This document shows, piece after piece, positions 47,796 to 61,518 of a stretch of 64,000 nt of DNA. The DNA comes from Acidovorax sp. Leaf160 (GTDB taxonomy: Bacteria; Pseudomonadota; Gammaproteobacteria; Burkholderiales; Burkholderiaceae_C). Position 1 is the stretch's first letter. Each line of letters opens with the position of its first letter. The stretch is taken from NCBI RefSeq assembly GCF_001424265.1, contig NZ_LMOV01000012.1:225050-289049 (forward strand), read 5' to 3'. Below the pieces are notes generated by a model that was given only the letters and a program-made list of their open reading frames with translations, had not been told where the DNA came from and made no database searches. Made by a program: the position numbers and the translations under genes.

Positions 47796-48048
47796 GGGTT
47801 GGCTTTCTGCCGGCGCCTGTACGCCGATGTTTAACAAGAAGAATGTTTTGTCTCAATACGTAAGCGGACTATCTTTGGATTGGCTGTTTGAATCAACACT
47901 CAAATGTCAATGAGCAGCTAGGGGAAAACACTATCGTTCTGCCGGGTGGAATAGAAATGGCTGGGCAGGCGTAGCCATTAACACCCTGCTGCTGCACCGA
48001 AACGCCGAACCGCCTAAAATCCACGGCCCTCCCCCCACACACTTTTTG

Positions 48049-50493
<2,445 letters not shown>

Positions 50494-50565
50494 AGGCGCG
50501 CCCTTCGGCGATCCCCGCCAGTCAGCCGGGCCCCGGTTGGGTGGCCGGGGTGCGTGACCCGGCGC

Positions 50566-50979
50566 TCAGGGCACCGGTGTGGAGATCAGCTCTTCGATGA
50601 TCAGCCGCCGGTAGTAGAACGCGGCCTGGCAGCCCAGAGGTTCCAGCAGGTCGGTCAGCGACTCGGGTGAATCCTCGTCATGGGCTTCGAAGAACAGCGC
50701 ATGGCTGCCGTTGCTGGCCATGTCCGCAATGCGCCGCACGATGACGCCCTCGGCTCCCACGGAGGGCAGGGGATCGTCGGCATTGCCCAAGGTGCGCACC
50801 ACGTGCTGGAGGATCGCGTCCGGCGGGGCATGGGCCACGTCGGTGCGGTCCTGTTCCTGCATGGCGTCCGCTGCGGCGCGGGCCCCGGCCTCGTCGGGGA
50901 ACACGGCGAAGACGTAGCCGGTCGGGTAGAAGGTGCCGACCGCGGAGGTCATTTCCGGCGTCAGGGCGAAGGGCTTCAT
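50566..50979 (-). CDS. Hypothetical protein
   Basis: A 137-residue cytosolic protein with alternating beta and helix elements: GYVFAVFPDEAGARAAADAMQ, ILQHVVRTLGN, IADMASNGSHALFFEAHDED and a C-terminal YYRRLIIEEL. The first and third segments look like a repeated beta-alpha-beta ferredoxin-like unit. I do not recognise a family. ATG 50979 follows CGAGGAAT (a good ribosome binding site), making it better than the longer frame. It is convergent with ygiQ. Confidence 0.75.
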   Translation of the reverse strand: MKPFALTPEMTSAVGTFYPTGYVFAVFPDEAGARAAADAMQEQDRTDVAHAPPDAILQHVVRTLGNADDPLPSVGAEGVIVRRIADMASNGSHALFFEAHDEDSPESLTDLLEPLGCQAAFYYRRLIIEELISTPVP

Positions 50980-51073
50980 GGCATTCCTCGGGGTGGGGTA
51001 TGGCGATGCATTGAACGACAGAGCCAGCCTGTCGGGTGTCGGACGGTGTCGGTCTGCTGTGCCGGTGTTTGAA

Positions 51074-51130
51074 GCCAAAGCTTGCTGAAGCCCAAGTACA
51101 GCATTGGTTTGCTGCTATTCAATCGATAGC
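51074..51130 (-). repeat. Dispersed GCTAT-N7-ATAGC element, copy 7 (intergenic)
   Basis: Core GCTAT-TCAATCG-ATAGC at 51114-51130, arm to the left starting near GCCAAAGC. It lies between the CoA-transferase stop and the start of the hypothetical gene at 50979. Confidence 0.65.
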
Positions 51131-51181
51131 AATATCGTCGGTGACCAGTGCTGGCAGAGTGGCGCTCAGGGCCTCCTGGGC

Positions 51182-52162
51182 TCACTCCGGCGGCAGCGTG
51201 TGCAGCGGTATGTCCTGCAGCGCCGCCAACGCGTCCAGCCCGGAGCGCGTCTGCCCCTCCAGAAAAGCCGCCACGGCGCCACGGGTTTCCGGGGCGCGCG
51301 GATCAGTGGCCGGGTCCAGCCCGGCGGCGGCGAAGAGCCGCGCCGCGAAGTGGGGCTCCAGCGCGGCCACCGCGACACGCCCGTCGGCGCAGGGATACAC
51401 CCCATAGCCCGCATGGGCGCCGCCCACGTCGCCGCCGGCAGTGGTGAGTCCCCAGCCGCGCGGCAGGGCAAGCCAGTGCGCGGCGTCTTCCAGCGCGACG
51501 TCGATGCACACGCCTTGCCCCGACACGGCCCGCGCCAGCAGCGCCTGCAGCACGGCTTCCGACGCAGCCAGCGCGCCGGCCATGTCGGCCTGCAGCGATG
51601 CCGGCAGCGCGCAGCCCGTGCCTGCGAGCAAGCCGGCTTCCGCCTGGTATGTCAGGTCGTGACCGGGCTCTTCGGAGCGCGCGCCGGCCCCGCCCACGAT
51701 GCGCACCATGGAAAGGCGCGGCCAGCGTTGCTGCAACGCGTGCCATTCCAGCCCCAGCTTGCGCAGCGCGGACGGGCGAAAGGAAGTGAGCAGCACGTCG
51801 GCCGCATCCAGTTCGGCATGCAGCGCGGCCTGCCCTGGGCCTGTTTTCAGGTCGGCCTGCAGGGTGCGGATGCCTTCGTGCAGCGCCGCGTAGGCATTCG
51901 GGCTGTAGCGGGCCATGGGGTCGCCGCTGGCGTGGCCTGGCGCGGGGGCAGGCGGCTCCAGCTTGACGCAGTCGGCCCCCAGGCGCTGGCAGCGCAGCAG
52001 GGCGGCCGGGCCTGGCAGGTTCAGCGCCAGGCTCAGGATGCGGGTGCCGCGCAGGGTGTGCGAGGGCTCGAAGGCCGGAACAGGCCGGGCGGCGGGTGCG
52101 GCCTGTGCGGCCGGTGCGGCTCTGGAGGGTGTGGCGGATGTGGAGGATGTCGCTAAGGGCAT
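51182..52162 (-). CDS. CaiB/BaiF (class III) CoA-transferase or racemase-family protein
   Basis: Family members transfer CoA between carboxylic acids or epimerise acyl-CoAs. The 326-residue product has the N-terminal LRGTRILSLALNLPGPAALL and RLGADCVKLEPP, VLLTSFRPSALRKLGL, and GHDLTYQAEAGLL with the Asp that is catalytic in relatives. It is nearest to the AMACR-like branch and shorter than usual at the C-terminus. A ~30-residue Ala/Pro/Thr-rich N-terminal extension (PSRAAPAAQAAPAARPVP) makes the start uncertain. It is 74 bp downstream of the CitMHS transporter gene on the same strand, suggesting it activates the imported acid as a CoA thioester. Confidence 0.85.
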   Translation of the reverse strand: MPLATSSTSATPSRAAPAAQAAPAARPVPAFEPSHTLRGTRILSLALNLPGPAALLRCQRLGADCVKLEPPAPAPGHASGDPMARYSPNAYAALHEGIRTLQADLKTGPGQAALHAELDAADVLLTSFRPSALRKLGLEWHALQQRWPRLSMVRIVGGAGARSEEPGHDLTYQAEAGLLAGTGCALPASLQADMAGALAASEAVLQALLARAVSGQGVCIDVALEDAAHWLALPRGWGLTTAGGDVGGAHAGYGVYPCADGRVAVAALEPHFAARLFAAAGLDPATDPRAPETRGAVAAFLEGQTRSGLDALAALQDIPLHTLPPE

Positions 52163-52236
52163 CCGCGGTTTATATCCACGGACGCCCTGGGCGGCCAGTC
52201 GCGTTCGCCCGGGGGGCGTCGATCGCCAGAAAGCGG

Positions 52237-53601
52237 TCAGCGCACCAGCGCCTGGCCCACCAGCGGAAAGAGGCCCAGCACCAGGCAGGCGGCCATCAGC
52301 GCCAGGCACACCAGCACCGCCCACTTGAGCGTGAAGCGCTGGTGGTCGCCGAAGTCCACGCCCGCCAGGCTGACCAGCAGGTAGGTGGACGGCACCAGCG
52401 GGCTCAGCAGGTGCACCGGCTGGCCGATGAGCGACGCGCGTGCCATCTCCACCGCGCTGATGCCGTAGCCCTGGGCGGCTTCGTTCAGGATGGGCAGCAC
52501 GCCGAAGTAGAACGCGTCGTTCGACATGAAGAACGTGAGCGGCATGCTGAGCAGTGCGGTGATGGTGGGCAGGTAAGGCCCCAGGCTGGGCGGAATGGCC
52601 GCCAGCAGGCCGCGCGACATGGCTTCGACCATGCCCGTGCCGGACAGGATGCCGGTGAAGATGCCGGCCGCGAAGATCAGCGCCACCACTGCCAGTGCAT
52701 TGCCCGAGTATTCGGAGATCAGGTGCCGCTGGTGCGCCAGATTGGGGTAGTTGATGACGATCGCGATGGCGAAGCCGATCATGAAGAGCACGGGCAGCGG
52801 CAGCAGGCCCATCACAAGCGTGACCATCAACGCCGTGGTGAGCGCAAAGTTCACCCACAGCAGCTTGGGGCGGCGCAGGTCGGCGGTTTCGGGGCCGGCC
52901 ATGGTGGGCAGGTGCTCGCCGGTGTTGTCGTCGTCGCCCTGCGCGCCCGGCAGTGGCGCCAGCGGCTCGCCGGGCAGCGCCACGCGGCCCAAACGGCGTC
53001 GCTCCCGCAGGCCCAGCCAGAAGGCGATGGCCATCAGGCTCAGGATGGCAACACCCATGGCGGGGACCATCGGCACGAATACGTCGCCCGGGTCCACGTG
53101 CAGGGCGCTCGCGGCGCGGGCGGTGGGGCCGCCCCAGGGCGTGAGGTTCATGATGCCGCTGGCCAGCAAGGCCACGCAGGTCAGGTTCAGCGGGTTCATC
53201 TTGAGCCGCTTGTAGAGCGGCAGCATCGACGCGATGGTGATCATGTAGGTGGTCGAGCCATCGCCATCGAGGGAGATCAGCAGCGCCAGCGCCGCCGAGC
53301 CCATCACGATCTTGAGCGGGTCGCCCTTGACCAGCCGCAGGATGAAGCCGACCACCGGGTCGAACAGGCCCGCGTGGATCATCACGCCGAAATAGAGGAT
53401 GGCGAACATCAGCATCACGCCCGTCGGCGCGATCTTGCGGATGCCCTCCAGCATCATCGTGCCCATCGTGGGACCGAAGCCGCCGACCAGGGCGAACACG
53501 ATGGGGATGATGATGAGCGCGACCAGCGGCGAGAGGCGCCGGGTCATGATGAGCGTCATGAACGTCAGCACCATGCCGAATCCGAGCAGGGTCAGCAGCA
53601 T
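52237..53601 (-). CDS. CitMHS-family citrate/metal-citrate:proton symporter
   Basis: Inner-membrane importer of citrate, usually as a metal complex, or a related acid. The 454-residue product has about 12 hydrophobic segments from residue 1, with the family phrases FMTLIMTRRLSPLVALIIIP, SLDGDGSTTYMITIASMLPLY, TPWGGPTARAASAL and FFMSNDAFYFGVLPI. A central hydrophilic loop (about 235-280) is acidic. ATG 53601 opens at the first helix. It is divergent from a response regulator, histidine kinase and binding-protein set that probably controls it. Confidence 0.92.
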   Translation of the reverse strand: MLLTLLGFGMVLTFMTLIMTRRLSPLVALIIIPIVFALVGGFGPTMGTMMLEGIRKIAPTGVMLMFAILYFGVMIHAGLFDPVVGFILRLVKGDPLKIVMGSAALALLISLDGDGSTTYMITIASMLPLYKRLKMNPLNLTCVALLASGIMNLTPWGGPTARAASALHVDPGDVFVPMVPAMGVAILSLMAIAFWLGLRERRRLGRVALPGEPLAPLPGAQGDDDNTGEHLPTMAGPETADLRRPKLLWVNFALTTALMVTLVMGLLPLPVLFMIGFAIAIVINYPNLAHQRHLISEYSGNALAVVALIFAAGIFTGILSGTGMVEAMSRGLLAAIPPSLGPYLPTITALLSMPLTFFMSNDAFYFGVLPILNEAAQGYGISAVEMARASLIGQPVHLLSPLVPSTYLLVSLAGVDFGDHQRFTLKWAVLVCLALMAACLVLGLFPLVGQALVR

Positions 53602-53990
53602 GGCGGGGTTCTCCGAGTGAACGACATCTTTGTCTCCGTGATCTTTTGGATGGACTGCGGGTGGCTCAAGGCCATCGAGGGAAAGGGGGCCGCGCGCCCG
53701 GGCGGTACACCCCGGATCGCGCGACGGGGTGAACCTTAGGGATCGACCCTGTCGTGCGCCTGTCGTGGCGCGGGCCATAAGTGGATGTGCTGATGGGGTA
53801 AACCCGGAGCCTGCCCGCGCCTCGCCCACCGGATTGCGGCGATACTGCCGGCCTTCGAGCCACCCTCGGCAATCCCTCGCCTTCCGTTCGCGCGCGTCCT
53901 GCGTCCCACGCCCACCGCCATGTACTGCCGATCAGCCTTCCTGGCCGCGTCCACCGCCCGTCCACCGTCCTGTCCAGGGAATTGACGGCC
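53602..53990 (+). other. Divergent control region between the CitMHS gene and the response regulator
   Basis: A 389-bp region with promoters in both directions expected. Seen: AGGG-ATCGA-CCCT (53738-53750), a short inverted repeat, and CCCC-N12-GGGG just before it; either could be a regulator site. No RNA gene or additional protein with convincing features was found. An open frame extends back from the regulator but has no family character. Confidence 0.45.
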
Positions 53991-54605
53991 ATGCGCATCC
54001 TGGTGGTGGAAGACGACACCGATCTCGCCGAGGCGGTGGTGCGGCGGCTGCGGCGGCAGGGCCACGCGGTGGACTGGCAATCGAACGGCCGCGAGGCCTG
54101 CGAGGTGCTCGGCTATGCGCAGTTCGATCTGCTGCTGCTCGATATCGGCCTGCCCGGCATGGACGGCCTGGCGCTGCTGGCGCACCTGCGCCGGCAGGGC
54201 AACAAGACGCCCGTGCTGATGCTCACCGCCCGCTCCGACATCGAAGACCGTGTGAACGCGCTGGACGAGGGCGCCGACGACTACCTGGACAAGCCCTTCG
54301 ACTTCCGCGAACTGGACGCCCGCTGCCGTGCACTGCTGCGCCGCCCGCAGGGGCAGGCGGCGGGGCTCTGGACCGTCGGCGGCCTGGCGATCGACAGCGC
54401 GGCGCGACGGGTGAGCCTGGACGGGCAGGACCTGGACCTGCCGCACCGCGAATTCAGCCTGCTGGAGATCCTGGTGGGCCGGCTGGGCCGCGCCGTCAGC
54501 AAGGACGAGATCGCCGGGCGCCTCTTCCATTTCGACGAGGATGTGGGCCTCAACGCCATCGAGGTCTACATCGGCCGCTTGCGCCGCAAGCTGGCGGGCA
54601 GCTAG
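53991..54605 (+). CDS. OmpR/TctD-type response regulator truncated by an amber codon
   Basis: DNA-binding partner of the downstream histidine kinase. The 204-residue product has a full receiver domain (VVEDDTD acidic pocket; phosphoacceptor Asp in LLLLDIGLPGMDGLAL; Lys in LDKPFDF) and most of an OmpR-type winged helix (LDLPHREFSLLEILVGRLGRAV, NAIEVYIGRLRRKLAGS). A TAG at 54603-54605 then interrupts it. Immediately after, in frame, the family end LQITTLRSVGYRAD is still encoded. So the terminal wing hairpin, needed for DNA binding in the family, is lost unless the codon is read through. Confidence 0.88.
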   Translation: MRILVVEDDTDLAEAVVRRLRRQGHAVDWQSNGREACEVLGYAQFDLLLLDIGLPGMDGLALLAHLRRQGNKTPVLMLTARSDIEDRVNALDEGADDYLDKPFDFRELDARCRALLRRPQGQAAGLWTVGGLAIDSAARRVSLDGQDLDLPHREFSLLEILVGRLGRAVSKDEIAGRLFHFDEDVGLNAIEVYIGRLRRKLAGS

Positions 54606-54785
54606 CTGCAGATCACCACCCTGCGCAGCGTGGGCTACCGTGCCGACGCGGTGGCCGCCCCGGCCGCCCCGGCCGCCCCGGGTCCTTCAGTGGGCGATGC
54701 CCTCGCAGCGGGCTCGCCGCCGGCTGCGGCTCCAGCGCCCGCGCCCGCAGCCCAGCAGGCGCCGCCGGATGCCGACCGCAGCTGA
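54603..54785 (+). pseudogene. Cut-off C-terminal end of the response regulator
   Basis: Following the TAG, 59 further sense codons stay open in the same frame until TGA at 54783-54785. The first 15 complete the winged-helix fold; the rest is an Ala/Pro-rich tail. The natural stop would overlap the histidine kinase start (54769) by 17 bases, as is usual for such pairs, which supports this frame as the ancestral 3' end. Confidence 0.75.
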
Positions 54786-56361
54786 AGCTGCCCGCGCGGC
54801 GGTGCCCGCGCACGCCCCGGTGCGCACGCTGCCTGCCGTGCGCCGCACGCTGCTCGCGTCCATCGCCACGCTGTTCGCGCTGGCCACCGTGGCGCTGTTC
54901 TTCGCCGCCCGCAGCTACGGCCAGGGTGCGGCCGACCGGTCCTACGACCATCTGCTGCGGGCCTCGGCGCTGTCGATGGCCGACAGCGTGGCCTTCGTTC
55001 AGGGGCGCTGGCAGGTCGATCTGCCGTACGCGGCGCTCGACCTGCTGGCCATGGCCCCGCAAGACCGCGCCTTCTACCGCATCGCAGGGCCGGACGAGGC
55101 CACCATCACCGGCTATGCCGACCTTCCCCGGCCGCCCGCCACGCTGGCGGCGGGCGATGCCGAGGGGCTGCAGCCGGTGTTCTTCACCGCCAATTACCGG
55201 GGAGCGCCCGTGCGCTTCGTCGCCGTGCCGCGGTCGATAGCGGGCGGGCCGGGCTCGGGCCGGTTCTGGGTGCAGGTGGGCCAGACCCGGCAGGCGCGCG
55301 ACGCGCTGGCGGGCGACATCGTGTGGCGGGCCACCGCCGCCATCGCCGTGCTGATGGCCTGCGTCTTCGGCCTGCTCTGGCTGGGCGTGGACCGCGCCCT
55401 GCGCCCGCTGGCCCAGCTGCAGCGCGAACTGCTGGAGCGGGATGCGGCCGACCTGCGGCCCGTGGCCAGCCCCGTCCCGCGCGAACTCGCCCAGGTGGTG
55501 GGCGCGCTCAACGGCTTCATGGGGCGCCTCGCCCTCAACCTCGACGCGCTGCGCACCTTCATCGCCGAAGCGGCCCACCAGATGCGCACGCCACTGGCCG
55601 CCCTCATCGCCCAGGCGCAGGAAGGGCTGGACGACGACGACCCGCGCGCCCAGCGCCAGAGCCTGCAGGCAGTGGAGCGCAATGCGCTGCGGCTCAGCCG
55701 GCTGCTCAACCAGCTGCTGAGCGACGCCAGCGTGTCGCACCAGGGCCAGCTGCGCCGCTTCGCCCCGGTCGATCTGCTGGCGCTGGCCCGCGAGGCGCTG
55801 CGCGACGTGGTGCCCCGTGCCGAGCCCCAGCCGCTGGTGCAGTTGTGGCAAGCGGTCGATTTGCTATCGAAAGATGAGCTGTTGGCCCGGTATCCATCGG
55901 CGCTGGCTGCCAAAAATACCCAAGGTTCGGGGTCTCCGGCATGGGTGCGCGGCGACGCGCTGATGCTGCGCGAGGCGATCAAGAACCTGGTGGACAACGC
56001 GCTCAAGTACGGGGTGCCGCCAGGGCAGGGCGGGGCCGGACCGGGGGCGCGGCTCGTGGTGGACGTCAGCATGCGCGCGGTCGACGGCGGCTGGCGCCTG
56101 GAGGTGGCCGACCGCGGTCCGGGCGTGCCGGAGGGCCAGCAGGCGCAGCTGTTCGAACGGTTCGTGCGCGGGCCGGGCGCAGCGCCTGGCGGCGCGGGCC
56201 TGGGGCTGGCCATCGTGCAGCGGGTGGTGGCCGCCCACGGCGGCCGCATCGACACCCAGGGGCGTGCCGGCGGCGGCTGGTGCATCGCGTTCACCCTGCC
56301 GGCCGTGCCGCCCCCGCCCGAAGGCAGCGCGCCGGCGCTGCCGATGGAGCCGTCCCGATGA
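54769..56361 (+). CDS. TctE-type sensor histidine kinase
   Basis: Membrane sensor that should phosphorylate the adjacent response regulator. The 530-residue product has a first membrane helix (LLASIATLFALATVALFFAA, about 25-44), a ~140-residue periplasmic sensor region, a second helix (ATAAIAVLMACVFGLLWLG, about 187-205), a HAMP-like region, the H box EAAHQMRTPLAALIAQAQE, N box REAIKNLVDNALKYG, and G boxes DRGPGVPEG and GGAGLGLAIVQ. A dispersed repeat copy (55863-55918) adds about 18 residues between the H and N boxes. The stop overlaps the next gene's ATG (ATGA). Confidence 0.92.
   Translation: MPTAAEAARAAVPAHAPVRTLPAVRRTLLASIATLFALATVALFFAARSYGQGAADRSYDHLLRASALSMADSVAFVQGRWQVDLPYAALDLLAMAPQDRAFYRIAGPDEATITGYADLPRPPATLAAGDAEGLQPVFFTANYRGAPVRFVAVPRSIAGGPGSGRFWVQVGQTRQARDALAGDIVWRATAAIAVLMACVFGLLWLGVDRALRPLAQLQRELLERDAADLRPVASPVPRELAQVVGALNGFMGRLALNLDALRTFIAEAAHQMRTPLAALIAQAQEGLDDDDPRAQRQSLQAVERNALRLSRLLNQLLSDASVSHQGQLRRFAPVDLLALAREALRDVVPRAEPQPLVQLWQAVDLLSKDELLARYPSALAAKNTQGSGSPAWVRGDALMLREAIKNLVDNALKYGVPPGQGGAGPGARLVVDVSMRAVDGGWRLEVADRGPGVPEGQQAQLFERFVRGPGAAPGGAGLGLAIVQRVVAAHGGRIDTQGRAGGGWCIAFTLPAVPPPPEGSAPALPMEPSR
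55863..55918 (+). repeat. Dispersed GCTAT-N7-ATAGC element, copy 8 (inside the histidine kinase gene)
   Basis: Core GCTAT-CGAAAGA-TGAGC at 55863-55879 (right half changed), then an arm with GGCGCTGG and ending GCCAAAAAT. It encodes LLSKDELLARYPSALAAKNT in the linker before the ATP-binding domain; the frame stays open. Confidence 0.55.
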
Positions 56362-57581
56362 CTCCGATGCCCCCGCCACACGCCCGCCGTCAGCTCCTGC
56401 GCAGCCTGGGCGCCCTGGTGCTTTTCCCCGCCGTGACGGGGATGGCGCCCGCGCGGGCCGCGCTGCCCGACGCCGCGGTCCAGGCCATGCGCGGCACGAT
56501 GGTGACGCGGGGCGACAACGCCATCGTCACTTTTTTTCCACCCGCGTCCGGCCCGCAGCGGGCCTTGCTCAGCATCGACTGCGCCACCGAAACCGCGCTC
56601 TTCGCCCCGGCGATCCGCGACTTCCAGCGCCGCGTGCCGGGCCTGGCCGTGCGCTGCGCCGACCGGCAGAGCCTGGACATCCACGCCCAGGCCCTGGCCC
56701 GCGCCGAAGGCCGGCTGCGCGGTGCGGCGCCTCCGCTGGCGGCAGGCGAGGGCGCGCCCGACCTGCTCGTCAGCAGCAGCCTGGACCTGCAGACCCAATT
56801 GGCCAACGACGGCCATGTGCTGGCGCACCCCTCCTCGCTGGCGCAGTCCCTGCCCGCCGGCGCCCACTGGCGGCACGAAGTGTTCAGCCTGGGCGCTGAC
56901 GCGGTGGTGATGGTCTACCACCCGCGCCTGTTGGCGCCGGACCGGGCGCCCCGCACCCGGGGCCAGCTGCTGGCGCTGTTGCGCGACCCGGGCCGGCCGC
57001 TGGCCGGGCGCATCGGCACCTACGATGCCACCCGCAGCGGGCTGGGCTATCTGCTGGCGACGCAGGACGCCCGCCACGACAGCACGGCCAGCGTGCTGCT
57101 GGCGGCCATGGGCGCCAACCGCGTGCGGCTGGGCGACCACATCGAGCCGATGCTCGACGCGCTGGAGCGCGGCGAGCTGGCCCTGGTCTACAACGTGCCG
57201 GCGTCCTATGCGCAGGCCCGCATCGCCGCGGGCTCGCCGCTGCGGCTCGCGGTGCCGGAGGACTACACCCTGCTCACCACCCGCTCGGCCGTCATCCCCG
57301 CCACCGCGCCGAACCCGCAGCTGGCACGCCCGTTCCTCGACTACCTGATCTCGCCCGAAGGCCAGGCCGTGCTGGCCCGCGACACCCGGCTGATCCCCAT
57401 CCGCAAGGCGGTGGCCGCCGGCACGGCCGGGCGCACGTCCGGCATCGACCCGGAGCTGCTGGGCGCGGGCCCCAGTTCCTGGCGGCTGCTGGCGCCGGGC
57501 CTGGGGCTGCTGGTCTACCTGGACCCGCTCAAGCGCCAGCGCTTCCTGCAGGCCTGGGCGACCAGCATGGGTACCGGCTGA
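56358..57581 (+). CDS. Periplasmic substrate-binding protein linked to the two-component system
   Basis: ABC-type extracellular solute-binding protein (iron/thiamine-like class). The 407-residue product has a twin-arginine-like start (HARRQLLRSLGALVLFPAVTGMAPARA), then strand-helix units including LLSIDCATETALFAPAIRDF, APDLLVSSSLDLQTQLANDG, GRIGTYDATRSGLGYLLAT and RPFLDYLISPEGQAVLARD. No permease or ATPase gene is nearby. It overlaps the histidine kinase stop by 4 bases, so it likely presents a ligand to the kinase rather than to a transporter. This three-gene layout is inferred to form one signalling unit. Confidence 0.85.
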   Translation: MTPMPPPHARRQLLRSLGALVLFPAVTGMAPARAALPDAAVQAMRGTMVTRGDNAIVTFFPPASGPQRALLSIDCATETALFAPAIRDFQRRVPGLAVRCADRQSLDIHAQALARAEGRLRGAAPPLAAGEGAPDLLVSSSLDLQTQLANDGHVLAHPSSLAQSLPAGAHWRHEVFSLGADAVVMVYHPRLLAPDRAPRTRGQLLALLRDPGRPLAGRIGTYDATRSGLGYLLATQDARHDSTASVLLAAMGANRVRLGDHIEPMLDALERGELALVYNVPASYAQARIAAGSPLRLAVPEDYTLLTTRSAVIPATAPNPQLARPFLDYLISPEGQAVLARDTRLIPIRKAVAAGTAGRTSGIDPELLGAGPSSWRLLAPGLGLLVYLDPLKRQRFLQAWATSMGTG

Positions 57582-57707
57582 CCGGCACGGCCCGCCGGGG
57601 GATCGATGAGATAATCGAAGGTTTTCGCTCCCCTTCCTTTCACATTCCAAGACGCCGCCGGGCCCAGCGCTTTTCCACAGCGCGGCAGGCCGCGCAGAAA
57701 GACCCGG

Positions 57708-60329
<2,622 letters not shown>

Positions 60330-60368
60330 GGTTTCGCGGCCCCGGCCGCAGCTGACACCCTCCAAGAC

Positions 60369-60392
60369 AAAGGCCCGCGCATGCGGGCCTTT
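60369..60392 (+). terminator. Hairpin terminator between alaS and the convergent diguanylate cyclase gene
   Basis: AAAGGCCCGC (60369-60378) pairs perfectly with GCGGGCCTTT (60383-60392) around GCAT. The flanking A and T runs are short (three), so efficiency is uncertain, but placement between two convergent genes and symmetry suggest a bidirectional terminator. Confidence 0.75.
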
Positions 60393-60428
60393 GCCGTTGG
60401 GTGCATCAGGGAGCCAGGGGCGCGGGTC

Positions 60429-61472
60429 TCAGAACAGCTCGACGTCGTCGTGCGCCACCTTGGTGTGCAGGTGGCCCTGTTCCACCAGCTCGTCGTAGAA
60501 CAGCACCTGGTCCCGCCCATGCTCCTTGGCGTGGTAGAGCGCCTGGTCGGCCTGCCCGAGAATCTCCACCGGCGCGCCGCGCGAGGTGCTGGCGAAGCCC
60601 ACGCTCACCGTCACCTGGCCCACCTGCGGAAAGTGGTATTCCTTCACCGCCAGGCGAAAGCGATTGAAGATCTTGTGCGCGGTGGACAGCGTGGTGGAGC
60701 GCAGCAGCACGACGAATTCCTCGCCACCGAAGCGAAAGATGCGGTCCTGCCCGCGGAACGAGCTGCGCAGGATGTTCGCGATCAGGATCAGCACCTCGTC
60801 GCCGTACAGGTGGCCGAACCGGTCGTTCACCTGCTTGAAATGGTCGATGTCCACCACCGCCAGCCATTGCTGCAGGGGCTCCTCGGCCGCCAGCGATGCG
60901 TCGCCCGGCGAAGTCAGCTCGGTGGCCCCGGCAGACGGCATCGACACCTGCCGCGAAAACTGTTCGTCGAAGGTCTTGCGGTTCAGCAGGCCCGTCAAGG
61001 CGTCGCGCTCGCTGTAGTCCAGCAGGCTCTGGTAGTTCTGGTAGACGTGGAAGACGCTCTTGATCACATCCAGCTTGTGAGCCGAGAAGGGCCGCGACTG
61101 GGTGATCTCCAGGCAGGTATGAACGTCTTCGTGCATCCACACCGGCAGCCAGAGCGTGTAGACGCCTTTCTGCGGCGAATGCAGCGCGGTGGCGGCCCGG
61201 TTCGCAATGCACTGCTGCAAGGCCGGAAAGTCCTTCAGTGGCTGGCGCCGGGCATCTGACTGCGCCACGTGCGCCTGCGTGGACACCAGCTGCCCCTGCT
61301 CGACCCAGGTGCGGGGCCGCACGTGCAGGGCGCCATCGACCTGGAACACTTCCAGCGCGCGCACTTCCTTCACCGTGGGCAGCTTCTGCAGCGTGGACAG
61401 CACCGACACCTCGAGCCGAAGATGGTCGCGATGGCCCGTCATCTCGACCAGGTTTTCCAGAATGGGCTTCAT
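60429..61472 (-). CDS. Cytosolic diguanylate cyclase (GGEEF)
   Basis: Makes c-di-GMP; the 347-residue product has no membrane segment. The N-terminal ~155 residues form an unassigned sensor domain (GHRDHLRLEVSVLSTLQKLP ... YTLWLPVWMHEDVHTCLEI, GAF-like in predicted layout). The cyclase domain has DALTGLLNRKTFDEQF, VVDIDHFKQVNDRFGHLYGD and the active site RFGGEEF. The inhibitory RxxD site (RGQD) lies five residues before it. A ~30-residue insertion (VSMPSAGATELTSPGDASLA region) separates the first two motifs. Confidence 0.9.
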   Translation of the reverse strand: MKPILENLVEMTGHRDHLRLEVSVLSTLQKLPTVKEVRALEVFQVDGALHVRPRTWVEQGQLVSTQAHVAQSDARRQPLKDFPALQQCIANRAATALHSPQKGVYTLWLPVWMHEDVHTCLEITQSRPFSAHKLDVIKSVFHVYQNYQSLLDYSERDALTGLLNRKTFDEQFSRQVSMPSAGATELTSPGDASLAAEEPLQQWLAVVDIDHFKQVNDRFGHLYGDEVLILIANILRSSFRGQDRIFRFGGEEFVVLLRSTTLSTAHKIFNRFRLAVKEYHFPQVGQVTVSVGFASTSRGAPVEILGQADQALYHAKEHGRDQVLFYDELVEQGHLHTKVAHDDVELF

Positions 61473-61518
61473 GAGGCGGAGATGTGCGGGTGAAGGAGGT
61501 GATGAGACGAAGCGCGGC

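Noticed and set aside
47796-48048. FNR- or sigma-28-type promoter before the chemoreceptor gene
   Set aside because: The region is AT-richer and contains TTGA/TCAA words, but spacing fits neither consensus.
54655-54685. CRISPR-like or tandem DNA repeat in the regulator tail
   Set aside because: It is three copies of a 9-bp Ala/Pro codon repeat without spacers; low-complexity coding sequence is the simpler explanation.
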